Source: Arachis hypogaea (Eukaryota; Streptophyta; Magnoliopsida; Fabales; Fabaceae). Taken from it: a DNA stretch of 64,000 nt. This document shows positions 11,023 to 22,185 of this stretch, piece by piece (position 1 is the first letter of the stretch; each line of letters starts with the position of its first letter). A model generated the notes under the pieces. It was given only the letters and a program-made list of their open reading frames with translations. It searched no databases and was not told the origin of the DNA. Location of the stretch: positions 99,282,561 to 99,346,560 of the forward strand of contig NC_092039.1 of the NCBI RefSeq assembly GCF_003086295.3, given 5' to 3'. The position numbers and the translations under genes were made by a program.

Positions 11023-13362
11023 ATGAGCAGGAGCAAAGACAAAAGCATTCTTGTTGAGGCTGATCCTAAACCTGAAAGGACCTTGAAGCGAAAGCTAAGG
11101 GAAGCTAAGGCACAATTCTCTGTAGAGGACCTAACAGAAATCTTCAAAGAAGAAGAAACCATGGCAGCCGAAAACAACAACAATGCCAACAATGCAAGGA
11201 AGGTGCTGGGTGACTTTACTGCACCCACTCCCGACTTCTATGGGAGAAGCATCTCTATTCCTGCCATTGGAGCAAACAACTTTGAGCTTATGCCTCAATT
11301 AGTTTCTCTAATGCAACAGAATTGCAAGTTCCATGGACTTCCATTGGAAGATCCTCATCAGTGTTTAGCTGAATTCTTGCAATTCTGTGACACTGTCAAG
11401 ACTAATGGGGTTGACCCTGAGGTCTACAGACTTATGCTATTCCCTTTTGCTGTAAGAGACAGAGCTAGGACATGGTTGGACTCACAACCTAAAGAAAGCC
11501 TGAACTCTTGGGAAAAGCTAGTCAATGCCTTCTTGGCAAAGTTCTTCCCACCTCAAAAATTGAGTAAGCTTAGAGTGGAAGTCCAAACCTTCAGACAGAA
11601 GGAAGGAGAATCCCTCTATGAAGCTTGGGAAAGATACAAACAATTAATCAGAAAGTGCCCCTCTGACATGCTTTCTGAATGGAGCATCATAGGTATTTTC
11701 TATGATGGTCTGTCTGAACTGTCTAAGATGTCTTTGGATAGCTCTGCTGGAGGATCTCTTCATCTGAAGAAGACGCCTACAGAAGCTCAAGAACTAATTG
11801 AAATGGTTGCAAATAACCAATTCATGTACACTTCTGAAAGGAATCCTGTGAACAATGGGACGAATCAGAAGAAAGGAGTTCTTGAGATTGATACTCTGAA
11901 TGCCATACTGGCTCAGAACAAAATATTGACTCAGCAAGTCAATTTAATTTCTCAAAGTCTGTCTGAAATGCAAAATGCACCAAGCAGTACTAAGGAAGCT
12001 TCATCTGAAGAAGAAGCTTATGATCCTGAGAACCATTCAATGGAAGAGGTGAATTACATGGGAGAATCCTATGGAAACACCTATAATCCTTCATGGAGAA
12101 ATCATCCAAATCTCTCATAGAAGGATCAACAGATACCTCAACAAGGTTTCAACAATAATAATGGTGGAAGAAACAGGTTTAGCAATGGCAAGCCTTTTCC
12201 ATCATCTTCTCAGCAACAGACAGAGAGTTCTAAGCAGAACACCTCTGACTTAGCAACCATGGTCTCTGATCTAATCAAAACCACTCAAAGTTTCATGACT
12301 GAAACAAGGTCCTCCATTAGAAATTTGGAGGCACAAGTGGGTCAGCTGAGTAAGAAAATTACTGAACTCCCTCCTAGTACTCTTCCAAGCAATACAGAAG
12401 AAAATCCAAAAGGAGAGTGTAAGGCCATCAACATGGCCGAATTCTGGGATGGAGAAGAGGCAGTGAACGCCACTGAGGAAGGCCTCACTGGGCGTCCACT
12501 GACCTCCAATGAGTTCCCCAATGAGGAACCATGGGAATCTGAGGCTCAAAATGAGACCATAGAGATTCCATTGGACTTACTTCTGCCCTTCATGAGCTCT
12601 GATGAGTATTCTTCCTTTGAAGAGGATGAGTATGTCACTGAAGAGCAAGTTGCTAAATACCTTGGAGCAATCATGAAGCTAAATGACAGGTTATTTGGTA
12701 ATGACACTTGGGAGGATGAACCCCCCTTGCTCACCAAAGAACTGGATGACTTGTCTAGGCAGAAACTACCTCAAAAGAGACAAGATCTTGGGAAGTTCTC
12801 AATACCTTGTGCCATATGCCCCATGACCTTCAAGAAGGCCTTGTGTGACCTAGGGTCAAGTGTAAACCTCATGCCTCTCTCTGTAATGGAGAAGCTAGGG
12901 ATCTTTGAGGTGCAAGCTGCAAAAATCTCACTAGAGATGGCTGACAATTCAAGAAAACAAGCTTATGGACTTGTAGAGGATGTTCTGGTGAAAGTTGAAG
13001 ACCATTACATCCCTGCTGATTTCATAGTCCTAGAGACTGGGAAGTGCATGGATGAATCCATCATCCTTGGCAGACCCTTCCTAGCCACAGCAAAGGCTGT
13101 GATTAATGCGGACAGAAGAGAATTGATCATTCAAGTGAATGAAGGATCCTTTGTGTTCAAGGCTCAAGGATATCCCTCTGTCACCATGGAGAGGAAGCAT
13201 GAAGAGCTTCTCTCAAAACAGAGTCAAACAGAGCCCCCACAGTCGAACTCTAAGTTTGGTGTTGGGAGGCCACAACCAACTTCTAAGTTTGGTGTTGAAC
13301 CCCCACATTCAAACTCTAAGTTTGGTGTTGGGAGGTTCCAACATTGCTCTGAGCATCTGTGA
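11023..13362 (+). pseudogene. E1 gag-protease (one nonsense codon)
   Basis: The frame is 780 codons, the same length as the intact E4 copy. It is interrupted once, by TAG at 12118-12120 where E2 and E4 have TGG (Trp). The gag domain (roughly residues 95-215) forms the virus-like particle; it shows FPFAVRDRARTWL and ESLYEAWERYKQLIRKCP, typical of Athila gag. No CCHC zinc knuckle is seen. The aspartic protease domain, around residue 609, has CDLGSSVNLMP, the Athila-style DLG(S/A) form of the catalytic loop. The C-terminus has three 33-bp repeats encoding SKFGV. The ATG chosen (MSRSKDK) follows the conserved leader hairpin. No RT follows. Confidence 0.85.
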
Positions 13363-13380
13363 GGCTCCATGAGAGCCCAC

Positions 13381-13427
13381 TGTCAAGCTACTGACATTAA
13401 AGAAGCGCTTGTTGGGAGGCAACCCAA
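13381..13427 (+). promoter_or_regulatory. Structured module after ORF1 stop (E1)
   Basis: Just after the ORF1 stop come a stem-loop TGTCA-AGCTAC-TGACA, the 8-bp palindrome AAGCGCTT and a second stem-loop TTGGG-AGGCAA-CCCAA. The order is the same in E3 and E4, in E2 (palindrome mutated) and, with altered stems, in E5. Role unknown; a 3'-end or splicing element for the ORF1/ORF2 transcripts is conceivable. Confidence 0.5.
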
Positions 13428-13552
13428 TGTTATATTTTATCTATTTTCCTTTGTTATTTTATATTTTTTTGTAGGTTGATGATCATGAGAAGTCACAAAA
13501 TCAATTGAAAAAGCAACAGAAAGAAAAACAGCACACCCTGGAGGAGAGCTAG

Positions 13553-13725
13553 CTGGCGTTTAAACGCCAGTAAGGCTAGTAGATGGGCGTTTAACGCCCA
13601 GTCTGGCACCATTCTGGGCGTTTAACGCCAGAAAGAGGCACCAGACTGGCGTTAAATGCCAGTAAAGGGCAAGAACTTGGCGTTAAACGCCAGAAATGGG
13701 CACCAGCCCGGTGTTTAACGCCAGA
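13553..13725 (+). repeat. 31-bp phased palindrome array upstream of ORF2 (E1)
   Basis: Six units of the GGCGTTTAACGCC palindrome have cores at 13555, 13586, 13617, 13648, 13679 and 13710, that is exactly every 31 bp. The connecting 12-18 bp differ between units. The same phase is kept in E2 (from 21575) and E4 (63612 to 63767), and mostly in type 2 E3. The regular period suggests binding of a dimeric protein on one face of the helix, or an RNA hairpin series. Confidence 0.8.
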
Positions 13726-14024
13726 ATTGGCACAAAGAGCAATTTTGCTCGCCACTTGGTGCAGGGATGACTTTTTCTTGACACCTCAGGATCTGTGGAC
13801 CCCACAGGATCCCCACTTACCCCACCACTCTCTCTTCTTCACCTATTCACCAATCACCTCAACACCTCTTCCCCAAAAACCCTTCACCTATCAAATCCCA
13901 TCTTTCTCTTCACCACTCACATCCATCCTTCATAAAACCCCACCTACCCCACCATTCAAATTCAAAACACTTTCCCTCCCAAACCTACCCTCCCATAACC
14001 GAACCCTACCCCTCTCCCCACCCC

Positions 14025-14032
14025 TATATAAA
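14025..14032 (+). promoter_or_regulatory. TATA box for ORF2 (E1)
   Basis: TATATAAA in a C-rich context about 190 bp upstream of the ORF2 ATG, followed by a pyrimidine-rich leader. E2 (22047-22054), E3 (29713-29720) and the E5 copies have a TATA motif in the same place, implying a separate ORF2 transcript. Confidence 0.5.
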
Positions 14033-14149
14033 CCCATCTTCACTCCTTCATTTTCACACAACCTAAACACTCCTTCTTCCTCTTTGGCCGAACCACAAAG
14101 CCATTTCCTTCTCCTTCATTTCTTCTTATTCTACTCTCTTCTTTCTTCT

Positions 14150-14186
14150 TTTGCTCGAGGACGAGCAAACCTTTTAAGTTTGGTGT
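14150..14186 (+). promoter_or_regulatory. AGGA-loop hairpin plus 12-mer in ORF2 leader (E1)
   Basis: TTTGCTCG-AGGA-CGAGCAAA, with a perfect 8-bp stem (14150-14169), is followed by TAAGTTTGGTGT (14175-14186), 37 bp before the ORF2 ATG. The same pair occurs directly before the 3' LTR with a compensated stem change. Confidence 0.65.
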
Positions 14187-14223
14187 GGTAAAAGCATTGC
14201 TTTTTGTTTTTCCATAACCATTT

Positions 14224-15346
14224 ATGGCATCCAAGGCCAGAGAAACCTCTAGAAAGAGGAAAGGGAAGGCAAAAGCTTCCACCTCCGAGTCAAGGGAGAT
14301 GGAGAGATTCATCTCAAGGGTGCATCAAGACCACTTCTATGAAGTTGTGGCCTTGAAGAAGGTGATCCCCGAGGTCCCTTTTAAACTCAAAAAGAGTGAA
14401 TATCCGGATATCTGACATGAGATCCGAAGAAGAGGTTGGGAAGTTCTTACCAACCCCATTCAACAAGTCGGAATCTTAATGGTTCAAGAGTTCTATGCCA
14501 ATGCATGGATCACCAAGAACCATGATCAAAGTGTGAACCCGGACCCAAAGAATTGGCTTACTATGGTTCGGGGGAAATACTTGGATTTTAGTCCGGAAAA
14601 TGTAAGGTTGGCATTCAACTTGCCCATGATGCAAGGAGATGAACACCCTTACACTAGAAGGGTCAACTTTGATCAAAGGTTGGACCAAGTCCTCACAGTC
14701 ATTTGTGAAGAGGGCGCCCAATGGAAGAGAGATTCAAGAGGGAAGCCGGTTCAACTGAGAAGGCATGACCTCAAGCCCGTGGCTAGGGGATGGTTGGAGT
14801 TTATCCAACGCTCAATCATTCCCACTAGTAATCGGTCCGAAGTTACTATAGACCGGGCTATCATGATTCATAGCATCATGATTGGAGAAGAAATAGAAGT
14901 TCATGAGGTGATATCCCAAGAACTTTATAAGGTGGCGGACAACTCCTCTACTTTGGCAAGGTTAGCCTTCCCTCATCTCATTTTCACCTCTGTTATTTAG
15001 TTGGAGTTGACATAGAGGGAGACATCCCCATTGATGAGGACAAGCCCATCACTAAGAAGAGGATGGAGCAAACAAGAGACCCCTCTAATCATCAAATCCT
15101 TGAGATACCTCAAGGGATGCACTTTCCTCCACAAAACTATTGGAGCAACTAAACACCTCCCTAGGAGAATTGAGTTCCAACATGGGACAACTAAAGGTGG
15201 AGCACCAAGAACATTCCATTCTCCTCCATGAAATTAGAGAAGATCAAAGAACCATGAGAGAGGAGCAACAAAGGCAAGGACGAGATATTGAGGAGCTCAA
15301 GCACTCCATAGGAACTTCAAGAGGAAGAACAAGCCGCCATCACTGA
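14224..15346 (+). pseudogene. E1 ORF2, putative plant transposon protein, degraded
   Basis: ORF2 encodes a basic N-terminus (SRKRKGKAKAS, possible nuclear signal). Next comes the domain widely annotated as putative plant transposon protein, with VQEFYANAW, VRGKYLDFSPENVRLAFNLP and FIQRSIIPTSNRSEVTIDRA. A C-terminal charged coiled coil (REEQQRQGRDIEELK) ends it. It occupies the env position but has no signal peptide or membrane segment. Compared with E2 and E3 it carries a CGA to TGA stop at 14413-14415. It also has a one-base deletion near 14978, which brings a stop at 14998, and another near 15144. Its biochemical role is unknown. Confidence 0.8.
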
Positions 15347-15840
15347 GGTGGACCCGTTCTTTAATTTCCTTGTTCTTTATTTTCCTGTTTTTCGAATTTT
15401 ATGCTTATGTTTATCCATGTTTGTGTCTTGTGATCATTAGTGTCTTAGTGTTTATGCCTTAAAGTTATGAATGTCCTATGAATCCATCACCTTTCTTAAA
15501 TGAAAAATGTTCTTAATTGAAAAAGAAAAGAATTGCATGAATTTTGAATTTTATAACAGTTTAATTATTTTGATGTGGTGGCAATATTTTTGTTTTCTGA
15601 ATGTATGCTTAAACAGTGCATATGTCTTTTGAATTTGTGGTTCATGAATGTTGGCTCTTGAAAGAATGATGAAAAAGGAGAAATGTTACTGAGGATCTGA
15701 AAAATCATAAAAATGATTCTTGAAGCAAGAAAAAGCAGTGAATACAAAAAAAAAAAGGAAGGAGAAAAACGAAAAAAAGAGGGAGAAAAGAAAACAAAAA
15801 AAAAAGAGAAAAAGAAAGAAATAAAGTTGTGATCCAAGGC
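15347..15840 (+). other. E1 3' untranslated region, upstream part
   Basis: Non-coding tail after ORF2, with an A-rich low-complexity run at 15747-15825. It is cut at GATCCAAGGC by the E2 insertion (TSD aaggc at 15836-15840) and resumes at 35821. It is homologous to 25275-25740. Confidence 0.7.
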
Positions 15841-17483
15841 TGATGAGCGGATAATTTATACGCTTTTTGACATTGTTTTTAGTATGTTTTTAGTATGATC
15901 TAGTTAGTTTTTAGTATATTTTTATTAGTTTTTAGTTAAAATTCACTTTTCTGGACTTTACTATGAGTTTGTGTGTTTTTCTGTGATTTCAGGTATTTTC
16001 TGGCTGAAATTGAGGGACTTGAGCAAAAATCTGATTCAGAGACTAAAAAGGACTGCAGATGCTGTTGGATTCTGACCTCCCTGCACTCGAAGTGGATTTT
16101 CTGGAGCTACAGAAACCCAATTGGCGCGCTCTCAACGGCGTTGGAAAGTAGACATCCTGGGCTTTCCAGAAATATATGATAATCCATACTTTGCCCAAGA
16201 TTTGATGGCCCAAACCGGCGTCCAAAGTCACCATCAAAATTCCCAGCGTTAAACGCCGGAACTGGCACAAGGATGGGAGTTAAACGCCCAAACTGGCATA
16301 AAAGCTGGCGTTTAACTCCAAGAAGAGTCTCTACACGAAAATGCTTCAATGCTCAGCCCAAGCACACACCAAATGGGCCCGGAAGTGGATTTTTATGTCA
16401 TTTAATCATCTTTGTAAACCCTAGGCTACTAGTTCTCTATAAGTAGGACCTTTTACTATTGTATTCTATCTGGGTAGCTATCTTTGTTCTTATGCTATCT
16501 TAGATCATTGGGAGGCTGGCCATTCGACCATGCCTAGACCTCGTTCTTATGTATTTTCAACGGTGGAGTTTCTACACACCATAGATTAAGGTGTGGAGCT
16601 CTGCTGTACCTCGAGTATTAATGCAATTACTATTGTTCTTCTATTCAATTCAGCTTGTTCTTATTCCAAGATATCACTTGTTCTTAAACCTGATGAATGT
16701 GATGATCCGTGACACTCATCATCATTCTCACCTATGAACGTGTGCCTGACAACCACCTCCGTTCTACCTTAGATTGGGTGGATATCTCTTGGATTCTTTA
16801 ACCGGAATCTTCGTGGTATAAGCTAGAATTGATGGCGGCATTCAAGAGAATCCGGAAGGTCTAAACCTTGTCTGTGGTATTCTGAGTAGGATTCAATGAT
16901 TGAATGACTGTGACGAGCTTCAAACTCCTAAAGGCTGGGCATTAGTGACAGACGCAAAAGAATCACTGGATTCTATTCCAACCTGATTGAGAACCGACAT
17001 ATGAATAGCCGTGCCGTGACAGGGTGCGTTGAACATTTTCACTGAGAGGATGGGAGGTAGCCATTGACAACGGTGAAACCCTTGCATACAGCTTGCCATG
17101 GAAAGGAGTAAGAAGGATTGGATGAAGACAGTAGGAAAGCAGAGAGACAGAAGGGACCAAGCATCTTCATACGCTTATCTGAAATTCCCACCAATGAATT
17201 ACATAAGTATCTCTATCTTTATCTTTATGTTTTATTCATCATTCATAACCATTTGAGTTTGCCTAACTAAGATTTACAAGGTGACCATAGCTTGCTTCAT
17301 ACCAACAATCTCTGTGGGATCGACCCTTACTCCCGTAAGGTTTATTACTTGGACGACCCAGTACACTTGCTGGTTAGTTGTGCGAAGTTGTGTTTATGCC
17401 ATGGTATTGAGCACCAAGTTTTTGGATTCATTACCAGGGATTAGTTAAGTTGTGAAAAGTATTGATCACAATTTCGTGCACCA
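15841..17483 (+). repeat. E2 5' LTR (type 1)
   Basis: It starts TGATGAGCGG and ends GTGCACCA, 1643 bp. Downstream of the TATAAGTA box it has a GGCTGGCCATTCGACCATGCC block where E1 has GATCT repeats. The U5 hairpin stem CCTTAC/GTAAGG is kept with a changed loop (TCCC). A PBS-like copy lies just before the LTR end. Confidence 0.88.
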
Positions 17484-17489
17484 AGTTTT

Positions 17490-17509
17490 TGGCGCCGTTG
17501 CCGGGGATT
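17490..17509 (+). other. E2 primer binding site (tRNA-Asp)
   Basis: TGGCGCCGTTGCCGGGGATT six bases after the LTR end, identical to that of E1. Confidence 0.85.
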
Positions 17510-19038
17510 GTTCGAGTGTGGACAACTGACGGTTCATCTTGTTGCTTAGATTAGTTTTTTTTTTTAGAGTTCTTAAGAATGAATTCTAGTGTTTCATGAT
17601 GATCTGTTGAAGTCTGGCTGGCTGTGAAGCCATGTCTAATTTTATTGGACCGAGGTTTCTACTTATCATCACAAGAGCTTGTTGATTTCTATCAATCTTG
17701 CTGTTGGAGCAATGATCTACTAAGGCTTGGCTGGCCATTGGCCATGTCTAGTGTTTTGGACTGGAGCTTTCTTTGAAAGCTTGGCTAGCTATGAAGCCAT
17801 GTCTAATTCCTGGACCGGAGTCTTAGACTAACATTGCATTATTCCTGGAATTCTCATTAAGAATTTTGATATCTTTGTTTTCTTTTCCACTTAATTTTCG
17901 AAAAACCACAAAAAAATTACAAAATCATAAAAACCAAAAATATTTTATGTTTCTTGTTGAGTCTAGAGTCTCATGTTAAGTTTGGTGTCAATTGCATGTT
18001 TTTGTTCTTCTTGCACTCATGCATGTGTCTTCATTAATCTTCATGTTGTTCTTGATAATTTCATTGCTCTGATTTTTAAATTCTCTTGACTTGAGTGTTT
18101 ATGTGTCTCATATGCATTCTCATTTTGTTAGTGTCAGTAGTATACAAACTACTAAGTTTGGTGTCTTGCATGCATTGTTATTTGATTTTAGTTGCATTTT
18201 GATTATTCCTCATTATTAAAAATCCAAAAATATTTTTAATTTGTGTCTTTTCAAGTCAATAATACAGAGGATTGAAGATTCAGAACAAACAGCAGAGGAA
18301 TTACACAGAAAAAAGCTGGGCGTTCAAAACGCCCAGTGAAGAAGGCAAACTGGCGTTTAAACGCCAGCCAGGGTGCCTGGCTGGGCATTTAACGCACAAA
18401 AGGGTAGTAGTTTGGGCGTTAAACGCCAGAATGTGCACCATTCTGGGCGTTTAACGCCAGGATGGCACAAGAGGGAAGATTTTGTTTTCAAATCAAATTT
18501 TTTTTAGTTTTCAAAATCTTTTCAATCAAATCTTTTTCAAAATCAATTTCTTTCCAATTTCAAAAATACTTGCTATCAATTAATGATTTGATTCAACATT
18601 TCAAGTATGTTACCTTTTCTGTTGAGAAAGGTTTAATGTTTGAATCATATCTTTTCTTGTTAGCCAAGTTATTAAAATCAAATCTTTTTAAAAATGTTTT
18701 TCAAATCATATCTTCTCAATCACATCTTTTTAAAACCAATCATATCTTCTTAACCACATCTTTTTCAAAATAGTTTTCAATCAAATCTTTTTGATTTCTA
18801 AATTCAAAATCTTTTTCAAAAATCACTTGATTTCTTTTCCACTCTTAGTTTTCGAAAATCAATTAGTTTTTTTTCAAAATGTTTTTAAAATCTTTTACTT
18901 AATTTTCGAAAATTCTTCCCCTCTTCTCACATTCCTCTTCTACCTCTTCCTTCTATTTTTCTATTCCTCTGACACCTCAAGGAATCTCTATACTGTGACA
19001 TAGAGGATTCCATATTTTCTTGTTCTCTTCTCCTTCAT
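17510..19038 (+). other. E2 gag leader
   Basis: It holds an extra stretch (17590-17830) with repeated CTTGGCTGGCCAT-type words not present in E1. TAAGTTTGGTGT copies follow near 17975 and 18150, then a palindrome array (18316-18461), T-rich repeats (18482-18910) and the conserved hairpin (18981-19011). No coding sequence is supported. Confidence 0.6.
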
Positions 19039-21367
19039 ATGAGCAGGAGCAAAGACAAAAGCATTCTTGTTGAGGCTGATCCTGAACCTGAAAGGACCTT
19101 GAAGCGAAAGCTAAGGGAAGCTAAGGCACAATTCTCTGTAGAGGACCTAACAGAAATCTTCAAAGAAGAAGAACCCATGGCAGCCGAAAACAACAACAAT
19201 GCCAACACTGCAAGGAAGGTGCTGGGTGACTTTACTGCACCTACTCCCGACTTTTATGGGAGAAGCATCTCTATCCCTGCCATTGGAGCAAACAACTTTG
19301 AGCTTAAGCCTCAGTTAGTTTCTCTAAATGCAACAGAATTGCAAGTTCCATGGACTTCCATTAGAAGATCCTCATCAGTTTTTAGCTAAATTCTTGCAAA
19401 TCTGTGACACTGTCAAGACTAATGGGGTTGACTCTGAGGTCTACAGACTTATGCTATTCCCTTTTGCTGTAAGAGACAGAGCTAGAATATGGTTGGACTC
19501 ACAACCTAAAGAAAGCCTGAACTCTTGGGAAAAGCTAGTCAATGCCTTCTTGGCAAAGTTCTTTCCACCTCAAAAATTGAGTAAGCTTAGAGTGGAACTC
19601 CAAACCTTCAGACAGAAGGAAGGAGAATCCCTCTATGAAGCTTGGGAAAGATACAAACAATTGATCAGAAAGTGTCCCTCTGACATGCTTTCTGAATGGA
19701 GCATTATAGGTATTTTTTATGATGGTCTCTCTGAACTATCCAAGATGTCTTTGGATAGCTCTGCTGGAGGATCTCTTCATCTGAAGAAGACGCCTACAGA
19801 AGCTCAAGAACTAATTGAAATAGTTGCAAATAACCAATTCATGTACACTTCTGAAAGAAATCCTATGAACAATGGGACAAATCAGAAGAAAGGAGTTCTT
19901 GAGATTAATACTCTGAATGCCATACTGGCTCAGAACAAAATATTGACTCAGCAAGTCAATTTGATTTCTCAAAGTCTGTTTGGAATGCAAAATGCACCAG
20001 GCAGTACTAATGAAGCTTCATCTGAAGAAGAAGCATATGATCCTGAGAACCCTTCAATGGAAGAGGTGAAATACATGGGAGAACCCTATGGAAACACCTA
20101 TAATCCTTCATGGAGGAATCATCCAAATCTTTCATGGAAGGATCAACAGAGACCTCAACAAGGTTTCAACAATAATAATGGTGGAAGAAACAGGTTTAGC
20201 AATGGCAAGCCTTTTCCATCATCTTCTCAGCAACAGACAGAGAGTTCTAAGCAGAATACCTCTGACTTAGTAACCATGGTCTCTGATCTAATCAAAACCA
20301 CTCAAAGTTTCATGACTGAAACAAGGTCCTCCATTAGAAACTTAGAGGCACAAGTGGGACAGCTGAGCAACAAAATTACTGAACTCCCTCCTAGTACTCT
20401 TCCAAGCAATACAGAAGGAGAGTGCAAGGCCATCAACATGGCCGAATTTGGAAAGGAGGGAGAGGCAGTGAACGCCACTGAGGAAGACCTCAATGGACGT
20501 CCACTGGCCTCCAATGAGTCCCCCAATGAGGAACCATGGGAATCTGAGGCTCCCACTGGGACCATAGATATCCCATTGAATTTACTTCTGCCATTCATGA
20601 GCTCTGATGAATATTCTTCCTCTGAAGAGGATGAGTATGTCACTGAAGAGCAAGTTGCTAAATACCTTGGAGCAATCATGAAGCTAAATGACAAGTTATT
20701 TGGTAATGAGACTTGGGAGGATGAACCCCCTTTGCTCACCAAAGAACTGGATGACTTGTCTAGGCAGAAACTACCTCAAAAGAGACAAGATCCTGGGAAG
20801 TTTTCAATACCTTGTGCCATAGGCACCATGACCTTCAAGAAGGCCTTGTGTGACCTAGGGTCAAGTGTAAACCTCATGCCTCTCTCTGTAATGGAGAAGC
20901 TAGGGATCTTTGAGGTGCAAGATGCAAAAATCTCACTAGAGATGGCAGACAATTCAAGAAAACAAGCTTATGGACTTGTAGAGGATGTTCTGGTGAAAGT
21001 TGAAGACCATTACATCCCTGCTAATTTCATAGTCCTAGAGACTGGGAAGTGCATGGATGAATCCATCATCCTTGGCAGACCCTTCCTAGCCACAGCAAAG
21101 GCTGTAATTGATGTTGATAGAGGAGAATTGATCATTCAAGTGAATGAAGAATCCTTTGTGTTTAAGGCTCAAGGATATCCATCTGTCACCATGGAGAGGA
21201 AGCTTGAAGAGCTTCTCTCAAAACAGAGTCTAACAGAGCCCCCACAGTCAAACTCTAAGTTTGGTGTTGGGAGGCCACAACCAAATTCTAAGTTTGGTGT
21301 TGAACCCCCACATTCAAACTCTAAGTTTGGTGTTGGCAGGTTCCAACATTGCTCTGAGCATCTCTGA
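19039..21367 (+). pseudogene. E2 gag-protease (frameshifted)
   Basis: Same domain order as E4: gag, then aspartic protease with CDLGSSVNLMP, then three SKFGV repeats. One extra A in an A-run near 19326 shifts the frame, so the first open frame ends at 19389 and the long frame (19328-21367) is +1 relative to the ATG. Twelve bases (four residues) are missing around 20417 relative to E1 and E4. The rest is open, so only the frameshift prevents a full product. It could be a sequencing error, because the adjacent contig end is error-prone. Confidence 0.85.
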
Positions 21368-21385
21368 GGCTCCATGAGAGCCCAC

Positions 21386-21432
21386 TGTCAAGCTACTGAC
21401 ATTAAAGAAACACTTGTTGGGAGGCAACCCAA
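21386..21432 (+). promoter_or_regulatory. Structured module after ORF1 stop (E2)
   Basis: TGTCA-AGCTAC-TGACA stem-loop, then AAACACTTG (palindrome AAGCGCTT mutated here), then TTGGGAGGCAACCCAA. The first and last stems are intact, the central palindrome is lost. Confidence 0.45.
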
Positions 21433-21572
21433 TGTTATATTTTATCTATTTTCTTTTGTTATTTTATGTTTTCTGTAGGTTGATGATCATGAGAAGTCAC
21501 AAAATCAATTGAAAAAGCAAAAACAGAATGAAAAACAGAAAGAAAAACAGCACACCCTAGAGGAAGAACCTG

Positions 21573-21745
21573 CTGGCGTTTAAACGCCAGTAAGGCTAGT
21601 AGATGGGCGTTTAACACCCAGTCTGGCACCATTCTGGGCGTTTAACGCCAGAAAGGGGCACCAGACTGGCGTTAAACGCCAGGAAAGGGCAAGAAGTTGG
21701 CGTTAAACGCCAGAAATGGGCACCAGCCCGGCGTTTAACGCCAGA
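21573..21745 (+). repeat. 31-bp phased palindrome array upstream of ORF2 (E2)
   Basis: Six GGCGTTTAACGCC units at 31-bp spacing starting at 21575, matching E1 and E4. One arm of the second unit is mutated (AACACCC). Confidence 0.75.
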
Positions 21746-22046
21746 ATTGGCACAAAGAGCAATTTTGCTCGCCACTTGGTGCAGGGATGACTTTTCCTTA
21801 ACACCTCAGGATCTGTGGACCCCACAGGATCCCCACCTACCCCACCACTCTCTCTCTTCTTCACCCATTCACCAATCACCTCAACACCTCTTCCCCAAAA
21901 ACCCTCCACCTATCAAATCCATTCATTCTCTTCACCACTCACATCCATCCTTCATAAAACCCCACCTACCTCACCATTCAAATTCAAACCACTTTCCCTC
22001 CCAAACCCACCCTCCCATAGCCGAACCCTAACCCTCTCCCCACCCC

Positions 22047-22054
22047 TATATAAA
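22047..22054 (+). promoter_or_regulatory. TATA box for ORF2 (E2)
   Basis: TATATAAA after a C-rich stretch, about 135 bp before the ORF2 ATG at 22186. The leader is shorter than in E1 because the Ser/Pro-encoding stretch seen there is deleted. Confidence 0.45.
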
Positions 22055-22112
22055 CCCATCTTCACTCCTCCATCTCCTTCATTTCTTCTTCTTCTACTCT
22101 CTTCTTTCTTCT

Positions 22113-22132
22113 TTTGCTCGAGGACGAGCAAA
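22113..22132 (+). promoter_or_regulatory. AGGA-loop hairpin in ORF2 leader (E2)
   Basis: TTTGCTCG-AGGA-CGAGCAAA, a perfect 8-bp stem, followed by a near copy of the 12-mer (TTAGTTTGGTGT). Confidence 0.6.
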
Positions 22133-22185
22133 CCTTTTAGTTTGGTGTGGTAAAAGCATTGCTTTTTGTTTTTCCATAACCATTT

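Noticed and set aside
13553..13725. CRISPR-like repeat/spacer array with regular period
   Set aside because: The regular 31-bp units are diverged palindromes inside a plant retrotransposon leader, with short similar spacers and no cas genes; they are a phased minisatellite, not CRISPR.
13727..14191. Ser/Pro-rich ORF upstream of ORF2
   Set aside because: It spans the palindromes, the TATA box and the ORF2 leader; the equivalent frame in E2 is different, so it is a composition artefact of C-rich sequence.
14224..15346. Retroviral envelope gene
   Set aside because: ORF2 is in the env position but has no signal peptide, furin-like site or membrane segment and carries the putative plant transposon protein domain.
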